From positions 39,516-103,515 of the forward strand of contig WGME01000026.1 in NCBI GenBank assembly GCA_016125225.1: DNA of 64,000 bases. Reading direction: 5' to 3'. The first letter of the stretch is position 1, and each line of letters starts with the position of its first letter. This document shows positions 1-9,159 of this stretch, piece by piece. Made by a program: the position numbers and the translations under genes. Below the pieces are notes generated by a model that worked only from the letters and a program-made list of their open reading frames with translations, ran no database searches and had not been told where the DNA came from. This DNA is from a bacterium. GTDB taxonomy: Bacteria > Planctomycetota > Planctomycetia > Planctomycetales > Planctomycetaceae.

Positions 1-152
1 TCCCAGATCGCCCGGTTCACCTGACGGATCGTTGAGGCATTCTGATTCACATTTTCGATGGCGGCCTGCTGTGCGGGAGAGAAGTCCGCCGTCTGTGACC
101 AGCCCAGCACTGGAACGCAGCAAATGAATGTGCAAATGAACCCTCGATGCAT
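1..152 (-). CDS. N-terminal fragment of a secreted protein, possibly M20-type amidohydrolase
   Basis: The reading frame opens at an ATG at 152 (reading leftwards) and runs off the left edge, so only about 50 residues are visible. They begin with a hydrophobic export signal (MHRGFICTFICCVPVLGWSQ) followed by a stretch ending in NVNQN..TIRQVNRAIW. An AGAAAGG-like Shine-Dalgarno lies just upstream of the ATG. The stretch before the cut resembles the start of AbgB-like M20 amidohydrolases, where an 'IWDFAE' motif usually follows, but that motif would fall outside the window. The export signal is directly visible; the enzyme family is an inference from a few residues. Confidence 0.55.
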   Translation of the reverse strand, partial: MHRGFICTFICCVPVLGWSQTADFSPAQQAAIENVNQNASTIRQVNRAIW

Positions 153-186
153 CCGATTCGCCTTTCTGACTGAACGTTTTCCGGCG

Positions 187-246
187 GACAGCGCTGTCAC
201 ATGGCAGTCGTGATCATGCTTGAGTGCCCGGCATTTGACAAGCATG
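187..246. repeat. Two inverted repeats in a divergent intergenic region
   Basis: Positions 187-198 form a perfect 12-bp palindrome (GACAGCGCTGTC). Positions 215-222 and 239-246 form an 8-bp inverted repeat (CATGCTTG / CAAGCATG) with a 16-nt spacer. Both sit in the 228-bp gap between the divergent genes ending at 152 and starting at 381, where operators would be expected. No role can be assigned from sequence alone. Confidence 0.3.
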
Positions 247-380
247 CTCGCCACTCAATGATCGCCGTAGCCTTGCCCGGTAAACCCATGATTGTCACAG
301 TGGCGCAACAGGGTTCCCTGTCTGCGATGCCGTTTCGCACATCAATCTTTCCGTCAGTAAAGCAGATATAAGACTTGGCT

Positions 381-1661
381 ATGCTTCGTCGTGAATTTTT
401 GCAATCAACATGCGGCCTGAGTCTGGCGGCAGTCCTGTCACCAAATTGGTGTACCGCAGCCGACCCACAAATGGCGGTCGAACAGGCTCATGCCGAAATC
501 TGGCGGCGGTTTATCGATCGTCATGGCATTCTACTCGACTTCACCGATCTGGATGGTTCCGTCGATCTTCCCACGCCCGCGGAATGCCGCCTGGGTCAGC
601 CGAACGCACTCGGTTGGTGGTCGCCCATCGAGAATGGGGCGATGTTCAATGGTATGTATATGGATGCAGCCGTGCTCCGCTGGCAGCAGACACAATCGGC
701 CGAAGCAGCCAGCCAGGCCCGCCGGTTGATGGAAGGCCTGCTCACACTCAATTCCATCAGTGAACGCACGGGCTTTGTTGGTCGCGGGGTGAGCACTGAT
801 GGCCGCTCGCATTATCCGATGGGGTCCAACGATCAGACCTTGCCGTGGTTTTATGGACTCTGGCGGTATCTCGAATCAGGGTTAGCGACCCCGGAAGAAC
901 GGCAGCGCATCGTGACACGGATCACGCAGACCGCCGAGGCCATTCGCGATCTCGATTGGTCAATGCCCGCTGAAGAACCATTCCATCGACGCGGATCGTT
1001 TGCTGGCTTTGAATTCGACAGCGCTCCGCGATTGCTGTTTGTGTGCCGCTTGCTGCACCATGTCTCGGGTGATTCCTCTTGGGGCACATTATACCGGCAG
1101 TCTCTCGAAGCTCGGGGCGGAACCGAAAACCTCAGTCGACGGGAGATCTGTGCCCGGGGTATGGTGTTCCACTATGCGAAGTATCATTCCTGGACCTCCT
1201 GCAGTAGTGTGGCGGTCCTTCGCTCGTTGTGGGAACTCGAAGACGATCCGGCTGTGAAGGCCGATTACGCCCGCGGCTTGCAGGCCAGTGCCGATCTGGC
1301 GGTGAAAAGCCTTCCCTTGGCCTACAAGTTCGATCACAACGACCCAACGGTGTTCGATCCTGACTGGCGGATGATGAATCGATTCTGGCAGCCCCAGACA
1401 ACCGAGCAGGCCGCACAAGACCTGGCACATCGACAATTAAAAGAATTTCTCAAAGTCTCGCCGCGACGTGCCAGAGAGACCGAGTTTGTTCGTGAACCCA
1501 CCTCCGCCGCGTGGGTGGTGAGCCTGGCCCCGGACAAAGACGTGCTGCGGCAACGAGCTCCAGAGATCGAGCGTGTCATTGCCCATTACGATTACACGCG
1601 GCTGTATTACTCGCAGTTCTTCTGGGTGGAAGCAGTCTGGTGGCGTATGAAAACGATCTGA
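381..1661 (+). CDS. Tat-exported protein of unknown function
   Basis: A 426-residue protein. The leader MLRREFLQSTCGLSLAAVL has the twin-arginine pattern (RREFLQ) and a hydrophobic core, so export by Tat is likely. The body is rich in Trp, Arg and acidic residues and mostly helical in appearance (for example GLWRYLESGLATPEERQRIV), which could suit an alpha-toroid fold, but I recognise no catalytic motif. A TTG six bases upstream (375) is in frame; the ATG at 381 is preferred because it places the arginine pair at the very N-terminus. It converges with the NHL-repeat gene only 35 bp downstream. Function unassigned. Confidence 0.8.
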   Translation: MLRREFLQSTCGLSLAAVLSPNWCTAADPQMAVEQAHAEIWRRFIDRHGILLDFTDLDGSVDLPTPAECRLGQPNALGWWSPIENGAMFNGMYMDAAVLRWQQTQSAEAASQARRLMEGLLTLNSISERTGFVGRGVSTDGRSHYPMGSNDQTLPWFYGLWRYLESGLATPEERQRIVTRITQTAEAIRDLDWSMPAEEPFHRRGSFAGFEFDSAPRLLFVCRLLHHVSGDSSWGTLYRQSLEARGGTENLSRREICARGMVFHYAKYHSWTSCSSVAVLRSLWELEDDPAVKADYARGLQASADLAVKSLPLAYKFDHNDPTVFDPDWRMMNRFWQPQTTEQAAQDLAHRQLKEFLKVSPRRARETEFVREPTSAAWVVSLAPDKDVLRQRAPEIERVIAHYDYTRLYYSQFFWVEAVWWRMKTI

Positions 1662-1696
1662 GCGCAGACGCCAATTGTTTCCCTCGGAACTTGATC

Positions 1697-2716
1697 TCAG
1701 CGATGTTCTATTGGCGGCGGCACGCGAAATTTCACAATCCGTTGATTCCCCGCGTCGGCAATGTAGAGGTAGCCTCGCTTGTCGAAGACCATGCCGTGCG
1801 GATGGAGTAGTTGCCCCTCGGGTTTGTCAGTGCCTTCGATACCGAACAAAAATGTGCCGTCAGGATCGAAGTATTGCACACGATCATTCAGGCTGCTGAC
1901 CAGAATTCGATCGTAGGGATCGACGGCGATACCAATGGGGCCCAGGGTTGGTGACTTCTCGTTGAAGGAATAGCTCCCGAAACCGCCGGGCTCATCCGAT
2001 TTGTTCCCCCAGCGCTGCAGGAATTTCCCTTGAGGAGAGAACTGATATACCAGCCCGGCTGCCCCGGCGGTGGCATAACAACGGGCCTGGCGATCTAAGG
2101 CGATGAAGTGCGGTCCGCCAAATCTCGAACCCGCAGATTCCGGCGGACCGAATTCGCCATCCCCCCGGCCATATCCGCCCCACTGCTGCAAGAAGTCACC
2201 CGCAGTCGTCAGACGTTGAATGCGGTGATTGCATTGGTCCGCGATCAGCAGTTGGCCATCTGGAGTGAAGAGGATGCCGCCGGGTTGTTGAAATTGTCCT
2301 GCATCCTGTCCTTTGGTGCCCCACTCCCGTACCAGTTCGCCAGTCTCGCGGTACACACCCACCTTGTGACCGACCATGAACGTCAGATAAATTAGATCAT
2401 CGGGACCAATTGCAATCCCGCCGATCATGGTGCTTTTGCGTTCCGGGTTATCACGCGGGAGGGGGAATTCACCGAGATAGACGCCGTCTGTCGAGAATTT
2501 CTGAATGCGGGCATTGTTCAAATCGGTGACGAACAAGACCTGATGAGAATTGAAGGCCAGGCCAATCGGTGAATGAAACTCACCAGGACCCTCCCCCCGC
2601 TGACCCCATTCCAGCACGAATTCGTACTGCATATCAGCAGCAAGTAGCTGACATCTTCGTCCACTAACAAACGCAGTCAGCAGAAGAATCCCTGCAAGGA
2701 ACAATCGCCGCTGCAT
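1697..2716 (-). CDS. Secreted NHL-repeat beta-propeller protein
   Basis: A 339-residue exported protein with a signal peptide (MQRRLFLAGILLLTAFVSG) and then repeated NHL blades. Typical blade cores are visible, such as GEGPGEFHSPIGLA, GQDAGQFQQPGGI, PDGQLLIADQCNHRIQR and DKRGYLYIADAGNQRIVKF. Such six-bladed propellers mediate protein or ligand binding and occur in peptidyl-glycine lyase-like proteins. No enzymatic residues are assigned here. The start at 2716 is chosen over an upstream in-frame TTG/CTG region because AGAAGGA lies about eight bases before this ATG and the signal peptide begins there. It lies downstream of the 2847-4382 gene on the same strand. Confidence 0.85.
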   Translation of the reverse strand: MQRRLFLAGILLLTAFVSGRRCQLLAADMQYEFVLEWGQRGEGPGEFHSPIGLAFNSHQVLFVTDLNNARIQKFSTDGVYLGEFPLPRDNPERKSTMIGGIAIGPDDLIYLTFMVGHKVGVYRETGELVREWGTKGQDAGQFQQPGGILFTPDGQLLIADQCNHRIQRLTTAGDFLQQWGGYGRGDGEFGPPESAGSRFGGPHFIALDRQARCYATAGAAGLVYQFSPQGKFLQRWGNKSDEPGGFGSYSFNEKSPTLGPIGIAVDPYDRILVSSLNDRVQYFDPDGTFLFGIEGTDKPEGQLLHPHGMVFDKRGYLYIADAGNQRIVKFRVPPPIEHR

Positions 2717-2846
2717 GATGAATTCCTTCTGAGCAAAAGGATGTCGGCAGACTTTCAAAACGCGTGCACGCGATTCTTCTCGTGATAGTTTTCTTGGCCT
2801 TGGCAATCCTACACGATCAAGTCGTGCAATCCACAAGTCGAGATGT

Positions 2847-4382
2847 TTAATCAACATGGGCTGGGGCTAATCGTTCGTCGGAGAGTTCCAAGCGATACAG
2901 CATCTGATTGTAGTCGTACCGTGGTGTGCGGTGGTCGTTACCGGAGAAGGTGTGCGTATAGGTCCCCTCGATATAAATCACGCGGCCACGATCGACATCG
3001 AACTCGTAATGATGCCGCGGATTGTAGAACGAATACTTGTCGTGCGTGATGATCTTCACGGCAGGTCCGAACGGGCCGGTGAAGTCTTTCGCTTCAGTGT
3101 ACCAGACTTCGCCAAGCATGGATGTTCCGCCGACTTCCGTGGCGATGAGAACCCAGCGATCACGGTACGGGTTCCAGCGGACAGTCCCGCGATGGGCCAC
3201 CACAGTTTTGCCGTTACTGGCAGCTTTGAGATGCCAGCGGGCGGACTCGACAGGTAAGTGCCCCTCTTTGATCCATTCGGCTTCTTCGACGCCGTTGAGT
3301 GCCGGAGTATTGCGTTTCCAGTCGTAGACGATGGTACCAACGGCATCGCGTTCCAACTGGTGGTCCTTCAAAGTGGTCCCGGGTTTCAAGGGCGTGAAGG
3401 CTTCGTACTCTTTCAGGTCGAGAAAGTCTTTGAGAGTTGCCTTCACACGTAGATTTGGAAAGGGATCACCAAAGACGATGAACTCTTCGCCGCCATTTAG
3501 GGTGAGTCTCTGCGCATGCCCATAGGGGAAGGCGGGACTCGTCAGCGGAATGGTCGTGGCATGCTCGAACGATCCCTTGGCCCCATTCCACACGCAGATC
3601 CCCCGGCGATAGATTTCCAGTGGCGGGCGGATTTTGGCATACGCCGCCAGCATCAGCGAGTCACGCTGACCATCTTTGACGACCGACACGCCGTCGATCC
3701 AGGTGGGACCCTGGCCGATCATCTGGCAGACACCTCGGGCAAAGCCGTCCTCATCCGTGAGGTAGTCGTAGTCCAAACCGTACCGTGTGAACGTGGACTC
3801 CTTTTGTAGGGGCAAAGCAAACGGATCGGAATTCTGCCTGTTCGGTAGCGGTGTGGTGGCTCCCGTCATATGAAAATGACCGAGCGGATAGCTGATACGA
3901 TTGGTATCGCCCCAGAACCAGTAAATCTCATTCCGATAGACCGCCGCCTGAACGCTGTCATAGCCGGTGATCTTCGCCCGAAGCAGCAAACCCTCTTCGG
4001 GAGGAAGATGCCCGGTGAGGACGCTGTCCCGATAGATATCGGAACCACTCAACCGGCAAACACGCTCGGCGATGTTGAGCCGCGTGATTTCCAACTCCGC
4101 CCGCTCTCCCGGCGTGGTCTTCAGTTTCGCGCCCCGAAAGCCGAACCCATCGGGCCGATACGCATAGCCGTGACTTTTGACCGAGAACCAGACTTCGGTA
4201 TCCATCAGACCCGGTTCATCGAACGCGACGATGCCGGCACTATCGGTGACATAAACGACGCCCGCCGTGGTTTCGAGTTCGACGAGTGGCACACCCCGGC
4301 GCGTCACATCATCGACGACCTGAATTTCGAACGGAGCGGACCAGCCTGCGGCGAGCAGCCAGAGAGTCAGGAAGTTGGTCAT
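2847..4382 (-). CDS. Secreted protein of unknown function, carboxypeptidase-regulatory-like N-terminus
   Basis: A 511-residue exported protein. A short signal peptide (MTNFLTLWLLAAGWSA) is followed by a roughly 90-residue beta-rich segment (FEIQVVDDVTRRGVPLVELETT..) resembling the carboxypeptidase regulatory-like fold. A long C-terminal part follows with many Trp/Tyr/Gly strands (YRNEIYWFWGDTNRISY, GTVRWNPYRDRWVLIATEVGG), which looks like a glycosidase-type five-bladed propeller. I cannot name the catalytic residues. The ATG at 4382 is chosen because the signal peptide starts there; the open frame continues upstream without coding character. The next gene on this strand, the NHL propeller, starts 130 bp downstream. 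Confidence 0.75.
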   Translation of the reverse strand: MTNFLTLWLLAAGWSAPFEIQVVDDVTRRGVPLVELETTAGVVYVTDSAGIVAFDEPGLMDTEVWFSVKSHGYAYRPDGFGFRGAKLKTTPGERAELEITRLNIAERVCRLSGSDIYRDSVLTGHLPPEEGLLLRAKITGYDSVQAAVYRNEIYWFWGDTNRISYPLGHFHMTGATTPLPNRQNSDPFALPLQKESTFTRYGLDYDYLTDEDGFARGVCQMIGQGPTWIDGVSVVKDGQRDSLMLAAYAKIRPPLEIYRRGICVWNGAKGSFEHATTIPLTSPAFPYGHAQRLTLNGGEEFIVFGDPFPNLRVKATLKDFLDLKEYEAFTPLKPGTTLKDHQLERDAVGTIVYDWKRNTPALNGVEEAEWIKEGHLPVESARWHLKAASNGKTVVAHRGTVRWNPYRDRWVLIATEVGGTSMLGEVWYTEAKDFTGPFGPAVKIITHDKYSFYNPRHHYEFDVDRGRVIYIEGTYTHTFSGNDHRTPRYDYNQMLYRLELSDERLAPAHVD

Positions 4383-4654
4383 ACTGACGATTCCGTGAAG
4401 TTTTACGATCAGGCTGAACAAACCTGTGCCATCTTGGCGCGCACTATTCGCTGAAATACCCGGCAGCCAATGTGCGATTTCATCAGTATACCAGATCATT
4501 CTGCGGGAATGCGGTACGACCCCCGGGAACTGGCGGGGGTGGAATGCCGGTTGCTGCAGCATTTTTTCCCGTACCCGCGTAAAACGTCCGCGCATCGTCT
4601 ACCATTCTGGTGTTTGACGAATCCATTTTCACCGATGGCGAATGTGACCGACTG

Positions 4655-7390
4655 ATGACCACCTCGACACCGCTGCAGCTCGACATTGAACTTCTCTTTG
4701 GTCTGTTGGATACCGTGCTGGAAGAGCAGCATGGACCTGAGGCCGTAAAGCTCTTGAAACAACTCCGTGGACTGGCGAAAGAACGCCGGGTCGGTGTGCC
4801 TGGAGCGGGAGATCGCCTGGTCTCCACGATTCATGGCCTCGATGAGGGGCAACTCACCACGGCCGTCCGTGCTCTGAGCATTTCCTTTGACCTAGCCAAC
4901 CTCGCGGAAGATCTGCAGCGTGTCCGCGTCTTGCGTGACCGGGAAACCAGTTCACCGAAAGTCCCCCGCAAAGAATCGGTTGGTGATGGCATTCGTCGAC
5001 TGGCTGCGGCTGGGTTATCCGCGAGTGCAATTCAGGATCTGCTCAATCAACTCCGGATCGACCTGGTCTTTACGGCCCATCCCACCGAGGCCAAACGCCG
5101 GACGACCCGCCGCGTCTTGAGGCGGCTGCGGGAAACCGTGCGGGATATGTCGACGCCGACCGCTGATGCCAGCGAACTGTTGAGCAATCTGACGTTGTTA
5201 TGGCAGGTCGATCCGATCCGCCCTACGCGGCCCACGGTCATGAATGAACTCGATCGGGGGTTGTTCTTCTTCGATAACCTTTGGGAAGTGATCCCCGAAC
5301 TGCGTCGTGACCTGCGGACCGCGTTGGCCGAAGCCTACCCCGATCAGACATTTCAGATCCCCGCCTTTGTGACATTCGGTTCCTGGATCGGCGGCGATCG
5401 TGACGGCAATCCGTTTGTGACGGCCGAGGTCACCGGCCAGGCATTAGAACGCCTGAGGCGTGCGGCGATCGAACGGCATCTCGGTGTCTGCCAGAGTCTG
5501 ATTCAACTGTTGGTCATGTCGTCGCACTCCGTGGTTGTCGAATCCGAACTCACCGAAGCCCTCAAAGCCGCGATGAAGAAGTCATCAGCGATCAAAGAAG
5601 CCGTATCGGGTGTCGCGGAGGTCGAAGTTTACCGCCGCTGGTTGAAGGTAATTCAGGTACGTCTGCAATCGACTCTCGCAGCCGCCAGTGGCACACAATC
5701 CGAAGGGATCATGTACCGCGATGCCCATGAACTTTCGGCTGATGTGCAATTGCTGGCTGACAGTCTGACTCAACACAAAGGTCAGCGGATTGCCAGGTCC
5801 TTACTCGATGCCTGGCTGGACCAGATTGAAACGTTCGGTCTGCAGTTCGCGGCGCTCGATGTGCGGCAGGATTCCCGTGTGCATGTCGACGTGCTCAAGG
5901 AAGTCTTTGCCAAAACCGGCCAATGTGCGGACTATGCCACCGCATCGGAAGCCGAGCGGTGTGAGTTGTTGACCACGGAACCGACCGTCGGCAATGAAAT
6001 TCTGCAAGGACTCTCGGAACAAGGGCGTGAAACCTTATCCCTGTTCAAACTGCTGGTGCGGATCGTGCGGGCGCACGGTGTGGAACGGCTGGGCGGCCAC
6101 GTCATCAGCATGACGCATTATCCCAGCGATCTGCTCGCCGTGTTGTGGTTCTGGAAATGGGCCTGGAAAGCGACGCCGGGCGATGGTTCCCGCAAGCTGA
6201 CTTATCTGCCGATCATCCCGTTATTTGAAACGATTGATGACCTGCGGCGTGGTCCCGAAATTCTGACCGATTTGCTGGCGATTCCGCAGTATCAGGAATA
6301 CCTGCGATCATCGACGACTGGCCAACCGACGCAAGTGGTGATGGTTGGTTATTCGGACAGCACAAAAGACGGCGGCTATCTCGCGGCGTGCTGGGGACTG
6401 TATCGCGTGCAGGATCGGCTGGCCGAAGTCGCCAGCACGAATGATCTGAAGCTGGTCGTTTTCCATGGGCGGGGTGGTGCGTTGGGCCGCGGTGGTGGTC
6501 CGGCTGCTCGAGCCATTCTGTCGTTGCCTCCCAAGTCGGTCGGTGGAGCCCTCCGCATGACCGAGCAGGGTGAAGTCCTTGCCGAACGATATGACGACCC
6601 GCAGATCGCCAAACGGCATCTCGAACAGGTGACTTGGGCGACCATGCTGGTCTCGGCTGAGCCACAACCCGTGGTGGAATCATCGTGGCGGGAACTTGTC
6701 GACCGCATGTCGGTCAGCTCGTTCCAGTTCTATCGCCAACTGGTCGAACATCCCGGGTTTCTCGCCTACTTCGATCAGGCGACGCCGATCTCTGAGATTG
6801 AACGGTTGCCGATCGGTTCGCGTCCTTCTCGTCGACGGGAACGCAAATCGTTGTCTGACTTGCGAGCCATTCCCTGGACGTTCGCCTGGACCCAAAGCCG
6901 CCAGTTCCTGCCCGCCTGGTATGGACTCGGTACGGCCCTGTTGGCGGAAGCCCAAACCGACGGGGATAGCTGGACGACATTGCAACTGTTGTATGGCCGC
7001 TGGCCGGTCTTCCAGGCGATGATCGATAACGCCGTCCTCGCCCTGGCCAAGGCCGACCTCGGTATTGCCCAGCGGTATGCCGAAATGACCCCGGCCGACA
7101 GTCCGGCCCGTCAGGTCTGGTCGCTCATCGAAGCCGAATTCCACCAGACGAAAGCCGCCGTGTTGATGATCACCGGCGAGCCGGAACTGCTGGCCAACAC
7201 GCCTTGGCTGCAGCGCTCGATTCAGGAACGCAATCCCTCGGTCGATCCGCTTAACCTGATCCAAATCGAACTCATCAAACGCATGCGGACTGCGATGGAC
7301 GGTGGCGACGAAGAAACCGCCACCCGCCTCGGTGAACTCGTGCGGCTGACCATTCAAGGAGTCGCGTCTGGCTTGCGAACCACGGGTTGA
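4655..7390 (+). CDS. ppc: Phosphoenolpyruvate carboxylase
   Basis: Converts phosphoenolpyruvate and bicarbonate to oxaloacetate, the anaplerotic entry to the TCA cycle; cytosolic. The 911 residues match the usual length. The PEPC signature TAHPTEAKRRT holds the catalytic His at about residue 142. Further diagnostic blocks are WIGGDRDGNPFVT (~245-257), ALDVRQDSRVH, GYSDSTKDGGYLAAC (~567-581) and FHGRGGALGRGGGP (~604-617, the active-site loop). The C-terminus ends LRTTG where most family members end (Q/R)NTG. The start is uncertain: the ATG at 4655 fits the family N-terminus, and an in-frame GTG lies at 4610. It stands alone, followed by a palindromic hairpin eight bases after the stop. Confidence 0.96.
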   Translation: MTTSTPLQLDIELLFGLLDTVLEEQHGPEAVKLLKQLRGLAKERRVGVPGAGDRLVSTIHGLDEGQLTTAVRALSISFDLANLAEDLQRVRVLRDRETSSPKVPRKESVGDGIRRLAAAGLSASAIQDLLNQLRIDLVFTAHPTEAKRRTTRRVLRRLRETVRDMSTPTADASELLSNLTLLWQVDPIRPTRPTVMNELDRGLFFFDNLWEVIPELRRDLRTALAEAYPDQTFQIPAFVTFGSWIGGDRDGNPFVTAEVTGQALERLRRAAIERHLGVCQSLIQLLVMSSHSVVVESELTEALKAAMKKSSAIKEAVSGVAEVEVYRRWLKVIQVRLQSTLAAASGTQSEGIMYRDAHELSADVQLLADSLTQHKGQRIARSLLDAWLDQIETFGLQFAALDVRQDSRVHVDVLKEVFAKTGQCADYATASEAERCELLTTEPTVGNEILQGLSEQGRETLSLFKLLVRIVRAHGVERLGGHVISMTHYPSDLLAVLWFWKWAWKATPGDGSRKLTYLPIIPLFETIDDLRRGPEILTDLLAIPQYQEYLRSSTTGQPTQVVMVGYSDSTKDGGYLAACWGLYRVQDRLAEVASTNDLKLVVFHGRGGALGRGGGPAARAILSLPPKSVGGALRMTEQGEVLAERYDDPQIAKRHLEQVTWATMLVSAEPQPVVESSWRELVDRMSVSSFQFYRQLVEHPGFLAYFDQATPISEIERLPIGSRPSRRRERKSLSDLRAIPWTFAWTQSRQFLPAWYGLGTALLAEAQTDGDSWTTLQLLYGRWPVFQAMIDNAVLALAKADLGIAQRYAEMTPADSPARQVWSLIEAEFHQTKAAVLMITGEPELLANTPWLQRSIQERNPSVDPLNLIQIELIKRMRTAMDGGDEETATRLGELVRLTIQGVASGLRTTG

Positions 7391-7397
7391 TCACTGA

Positions 7398-7427
7398 GAC
7401 GCCCAGGGATTGCAATCCCTGGGCGTC
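7398..7427. terminator. Perfect 30-nt palindrome, hairpin after ppc
   Basis: Positions 7398-7412 (GACGCCCAGGGATTG) are exactly complementary to 7413-7427, so the RNA can form a very stable stem with a core CCCAGGGAT/ATCCCTGGG. It begins seven bases after the ppc stop codon. There is no T-run after it, so intrinsic termination is uncertain; it may act as a 3' stabiliser or a bidirectional element. A second copy with the same core lies at 11045-11074. Confidence 0.6.
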
Positions 7428-7491
7428 CGGGCTTCGATCATCGCCGTCAATCCGTTACCATGCCGGAATTCTGATTCCGGAAGGACAACGG

Positions 7492-8898
7492 ATGGTCCGC
7501 GATTTCGTCAATGAGTCACTGTCTCACGATCCCATTCACGGGTATATCCCGTTCATTGCGCGCAGCGGTCTGCCCGAAGGTGAAGTCGCCGAGCAGGACA
7601 TCATCGACCATCCGTGGGTGCAGCGGATGCGACAGATTCACCAGCTGCAAACGGCCTGGTGGGTCTTTCCGTCAGCCGAGCACATGCGGTTCCAACACAT
7701 CCTCGGCGCAATGCACCTTGCCTCGCTGGCGACCGAGCATTGGTACGATTCGCTGGTCGAAGCCTGCCGCAATGTCCCTTCGCGGGCCTACGTCGAATCA
7801 CTCCTGCGAATGGCGGCACTGCTGCACGATGTCGGTCACGGTCCATTCGGCCACTTCTTCGACGATCATTATCTTGAACAATTTGGCATCACGCATGAAA
7901 CCATTGGTGGTGTGATCATCGAACAGGAACTCAGCGATCTCTTACGTAAGATTCGCCGGAATCCGCGTGGGCAGCTGCAGCCTCTGGAAGAACTCGATCC
8001 GGCACAAATCTCGTGGCTCATCCGGCGACCACGACCGGGCACCGCGGGCGAGGAAGGCCATCCCGACTGGTTGAAGAAACTGCGGTCGCTGTTCAGCGGT
8101 ATCTACACCGTCGACAATATGGACTTCGTGCTGCGCGATGCCTACATGACTGGCTACAGCACCAAAGCCTTCGACATCTCCCGCATCTTGCATTACTCGT
8201 TCTTCACGCCGGCCGGCCTCACCATTCATGCACGGGGCATGCAGACACTGATTCACTTTATCGAAACACGGGCCAATCTGTTCCGCGCGGTCTATTTCCA
8301 TCGCACGGTCCGTGGTCTCGATCTCGCCTTGGAAGACCTGTTCCCCGAAACGATGCCGCACCTGTTCCAGGGCAATCCCATCGAGAACCTCACGGCGTAT
8401 CGGCACTTCACCGAATCGAGTTTTCTGGTCGATGTTCATCGCTGGGCTGATGCTACCGATCCCGCATTGCACTCGCTTGGTCAGAAGTGGCAGTTGATTC
8501 TGTCGCGACAGATGCAGTGGAAAATGGCCTGCGAAAAGACACTCCACTTCCACACCGGCACCGCCGAGCGCACTTCGATCTTCTCGGCCCCCGATCTCGT
8601 CATGCATCGCTTGCGGGAAAAACTCCCGAAGGCGATCCGCGAGATTCCCTTGAAGATCGACGTGGCTCGGCACTATCACCGTCCGAGTGGACGGTTGCCA
8701 GCCGGTGGTCAGAACTATCTGCTTGACCCATCACTCGGCGATACGCAAGAACTGCACGATGACGAGTTGTTCCGAGCCCTCCCGGTGAGCTTCTGCATCT
8801 TCCGCGTCTATTCGAAAGACCATCAATACGATGCCGCAGTGACGAAAGCCTTGAATTCCATCCTCGGTGATGCCGTGGACGCAAAGACGAATATGTGA
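7492..8898 (+). CDS. HD-domain phosphohydrolase (dNTPase/SAMHD1-like, COG1078)
   Basis: A 468-residue cytosolic metal-dependent phosphohydrolase of the HD superfamily; relatives hydrolyse dNTPs to nucleoside and triphosphate. Visible features: the family N-terminal DPIHGYI motif (~13-19), a first metal-binding His in RFQHILGAMH (H69), the HD pair in LLHDVGHGPFGHFFDD (H112, D113), and the later Asp in VDNMDFVLRDAYMTG. Substrate cannot be read from sequence. The ATG at 7492 has AAGGA eight bases upstream (GGAAGGACAACGG), which decides against earlier in-frame codons. It lies between ppc and an M20 peptidase gene, all on the same strand but separated by gaps of 100 bp or more, so it is probably transcribed alone. 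Confidence 0.88.
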   Translation: MVRDFVNESLSHDPIHGYIPFIARSGLPEGEVAEQDIIDHPWVQRMRQIHQLQTAWWVFPSAEHMRFQHILGAMHLASLATEHWYDSLVEACRNVPSRAYVESLLRMAALLHDVGHGPFGHFFDDHYLEQFGITHETIGGVIIEQELSDLLRKIRRNPRGQLQPLEELDPAQISWLIRRPRPGTAGEEGHPDWLKKLRSLFSGIYTVDNMDFVLRDAYMTGYSTKAFDISRILHYSFFTPAGLTIHARGMQTLIHFIETRANLFRAVYFHRTVRGLDLALEDLFPETMPHLFQGNPIENLTAYRHFTESSFLVDVHRWADATDPALHSLGQKWQLILSRQMQWKMACEKTLHFHTGTAERTSIFSAPDLVMHRLREKLPKAIREIPLKIDVARHYHRPSGRLPAGGQNYLLDPSLGDTQELHDDELFRALPVSFCIFRVYSKDHQYDAAVTKALNSILGDAVDAKTNM

Positions 8899-9159
8899 GT
8901 GAGTCGCGGGACAAGCCGCAGATCTCAGGACAAGCAGTCAACCGGTCTCTCCGATTTTCCCTTATGACTGTCTTCAAAACACGTCGATGAGCGGGGCTCC
9001 CAAGTGCTGGCAGGCAGATCCTGATCAGTAGCGGTGGTTGCTCAACCGAACATCTCGCCGCCTCGGGTTGCGAATTCGTGGCGATTCTTTCACTCTGTAG
9101 CGGTGGCGATGGAACGGGGGTGCTGCCGTTTTCCGCCAACAGACGACGAAGGAATGCCG

